From Azoarcus sp. Aa7 (lineage in GTDB: Bacteria; Pseudomonadota; Gammaproteobacteria; Burkholderiales; Rhodocyclaceae), in NCBI RefSeq assembly GCF_014822185.1, contig NZ_QVLR01000040.1:1-64000 (forward strand): 64,000 bases of DNA, written 5' to 3'. Under the pieces are notes generated by a model. The model saw only the letters and a list, made by a program, of their open reading frames with translations. It searched no databases and had not been told where the DNA came from. A program made the position numbers and the translations under genes. The stretch's first letter is position 1, and each line of letters starts with the position of its first letter. Below are positions 63,268-64,000 of the stretch, piece after piece.

Positions 63268-64000
63268 TCAGAGCAGACGCCAGGCGATCGTCTCGCCGGC
63301 ACGCAGGGGCACCAGCGGGTCGCCGGCGAGATAGTCGTAGGCGGCCGGAACCTCCCATACGTGCTTCGCCAGCGTGATGCGCCCGGAATTGGGCGGCAGA
63401 CCATAGAACGCCGGACCGTTGAGGCTTGCGAACGCCTCGAGCCTGTCCAGCGCTCCGGCCTGCTCGAAGGCTTCGGCGTACAGCTCGATCCCGGCATGCG
63501 CGGTGTAGCAGCCCGCACAGCCACAGCCTGCCTCTTTCGTCGAGCGCGCGTGCGGCGCCGAGTCGGTGCCGAGGAAGAACTTCGCACTGCCGGAGGTCGC
63601 CGCTTCGACCAGCGCACGCCGGTGGGTCTCGCGCTTTAGCACGGGCAGGCAGTAATGATGCGGCCGAATGCCGCCGGCAAAGATCGCGTTGCGGTTGAGC
63701 AGCAGGTGATGGGCGGTGATCGTTGCGCCGACGTTGTCGCCCGCCGCCTTCACGAACTGGGCGGCATCGGCGGTGGTGATGTGCTCGAACACCACGCGCA
63801 GGCCCGGAAATTTCTGCGTCAGCGGGGCCAGCACACGCTCGATGAACACCTGCTCGCGATCGAAGACGTCGACATCGCCCTGCGTCACTTCACCATGCAC
63901 GCACAGCACCATCCCGACGCGCTCCATCCGCTCCAGCACCGGATAAACCTTCTCGATCGCCGTCACGCCCGCATCGGAATTGGTCGTCGCACCTGCCGGA
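63268..64000 (-). CDS. pyrC: Dihydroorotase, C-terminal part (runs off the window)
   Basis: Cyclises carbamoyl aspartate to dihydroorotate in pyrimidine synthesis. The last 243 residues are visible; the 5' end lies beyond position 64000, and the frame reads [13 protein letters not shown] from the window edge. Metal and active-site motifs are [27 protein letters not shown], and [13 protein letters not shown] with the catalytic Asp. This is the class II PyrC type found in proteobacteria. Confidence 0.95.
   Translation of the reverse strand, partial: PAGATTNSDAGVTAIEKVYPVLERMERVGMVLCVHGEVTQGDVDVFDREQVFIERVLAPLTQKFPGLRVVFEHITTADAAQFVKAAGDNVGATITAHHLLLNRNAIFAGGIRPHHYCLPVLKRETHRRALVEAATSGSAKFFLGTDSAPHARSTKEAGCGCAGCYTAHAGIELYAEAFEQAGALDRLEAFASLNGPAFYGLPPNSGRITLAKHVWEVPAAYDYLAGDPLVPLRAGETIAWRLL

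Noticed and set aside
62272-63639. 455-aa frame on the plus strand covering rnpB, the lipoprotein gene and part of pyrC
   Set aside because: It crosses a structural RNA gene with clear conserved blocks and two supported minus-strand genes.

Overview
The window is GC-rich DNA that looks like a chromosomal segment from a betaproteobacterium of the Rhodocyclales (Azoarcus/Aromatoleum/Thauera type). That placement is inferred from gene content and order (rpe-gph-trpEGDC, queA-tgt-yajC-secDF, a complete dcw cluster, rnpB directly upstream of mraZ) and from protein flavour, not from a database search. Coding density is high. I see no phage, insertion sequence, CRISPR array or integration scar. The content is mostly core housekeeping, plus a few regulatory genes.

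Layout. Positions 1-12653 are all on the minus strand. They hold, in order of transcription, an ornithine-cyclodeaminase-like enzyme, a PP2C phosphatase, an FHA protein, an MBL-fold hydrolase, a GAF-containing GspE/PilB-type ATPase, rpe, gph, a possible trp leader, trpE, trpG, trpD, trpC, and the start of tamB, which runs off the window. Positions 12728-18614 form a C4-dicarboxylate module: the TRAP operon dctPQM (minus), transcribed divergently from a dctS-type sensor kinase and a dctR-type response regulator (plus). A block of single genes follows: an Hsp15-like S4 protein, tilS, accA, a CorC/HlyC-type protein, a P-type cation ATPase, a Bax-inhibitor-1 homologue, an HPF-like protein and tRNA-Leu(CAA). 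Positions 27499-33655 carry queA-tgt, yajC-secD-secF and a MarC-family gene. Positions 33706-43944 carry a DUF2322-type gene, purB, apaG, a PAS-PAS histidine kinase, argJ, an HDOD-GAF protein, secA and a DciA-like gene. Positions 44024-62131 are the dcw cluster on the minus strand, read from mraZ: mraZ-rsmH-ftsL-ftsI-murE-murF-mraY-murD-ftsW-murG-murC-ddlB-ftsQ-ftsA-ftsZ-lpxC, followed by a small membrane protein gene. Upstream of mraZ lie rnpB (RNase P RNA), a lipoprotein gene and the 3' part of pyrC.

How the parts work together. The dcw cluster makes the peptidoglycan precursor (MurC-F, DdlB, MraY, MurG), the septal synthase (FtsW, FtsI) and the divisome scaffold (FtsL, FtsQ, FtsA, FtsZ). 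Nearly every junction is a short stop/start overlap, so the cluster is probably one translationally coupled unit. Its promoter has a readable -35/-10, with four TGG repeats at an exact 10-bp period lying just downstream, matching the known MraZ operator design. The dct region is a classic two-component-controlled transporter with a perfect inverted repeat in the shared promoter region.

I found no clearly undescribed system. The observations most worth checking are the Trp-codon cluster and alternative hairpins upstream of trpE, the four-repeat MraZ operator, the kinase-less FHA/PP2C/GAF-ATPase cluster, the dct palindrome, the AT-rich gap before ftsZ, and the small conserved-looking membrane ORF after lpxC.
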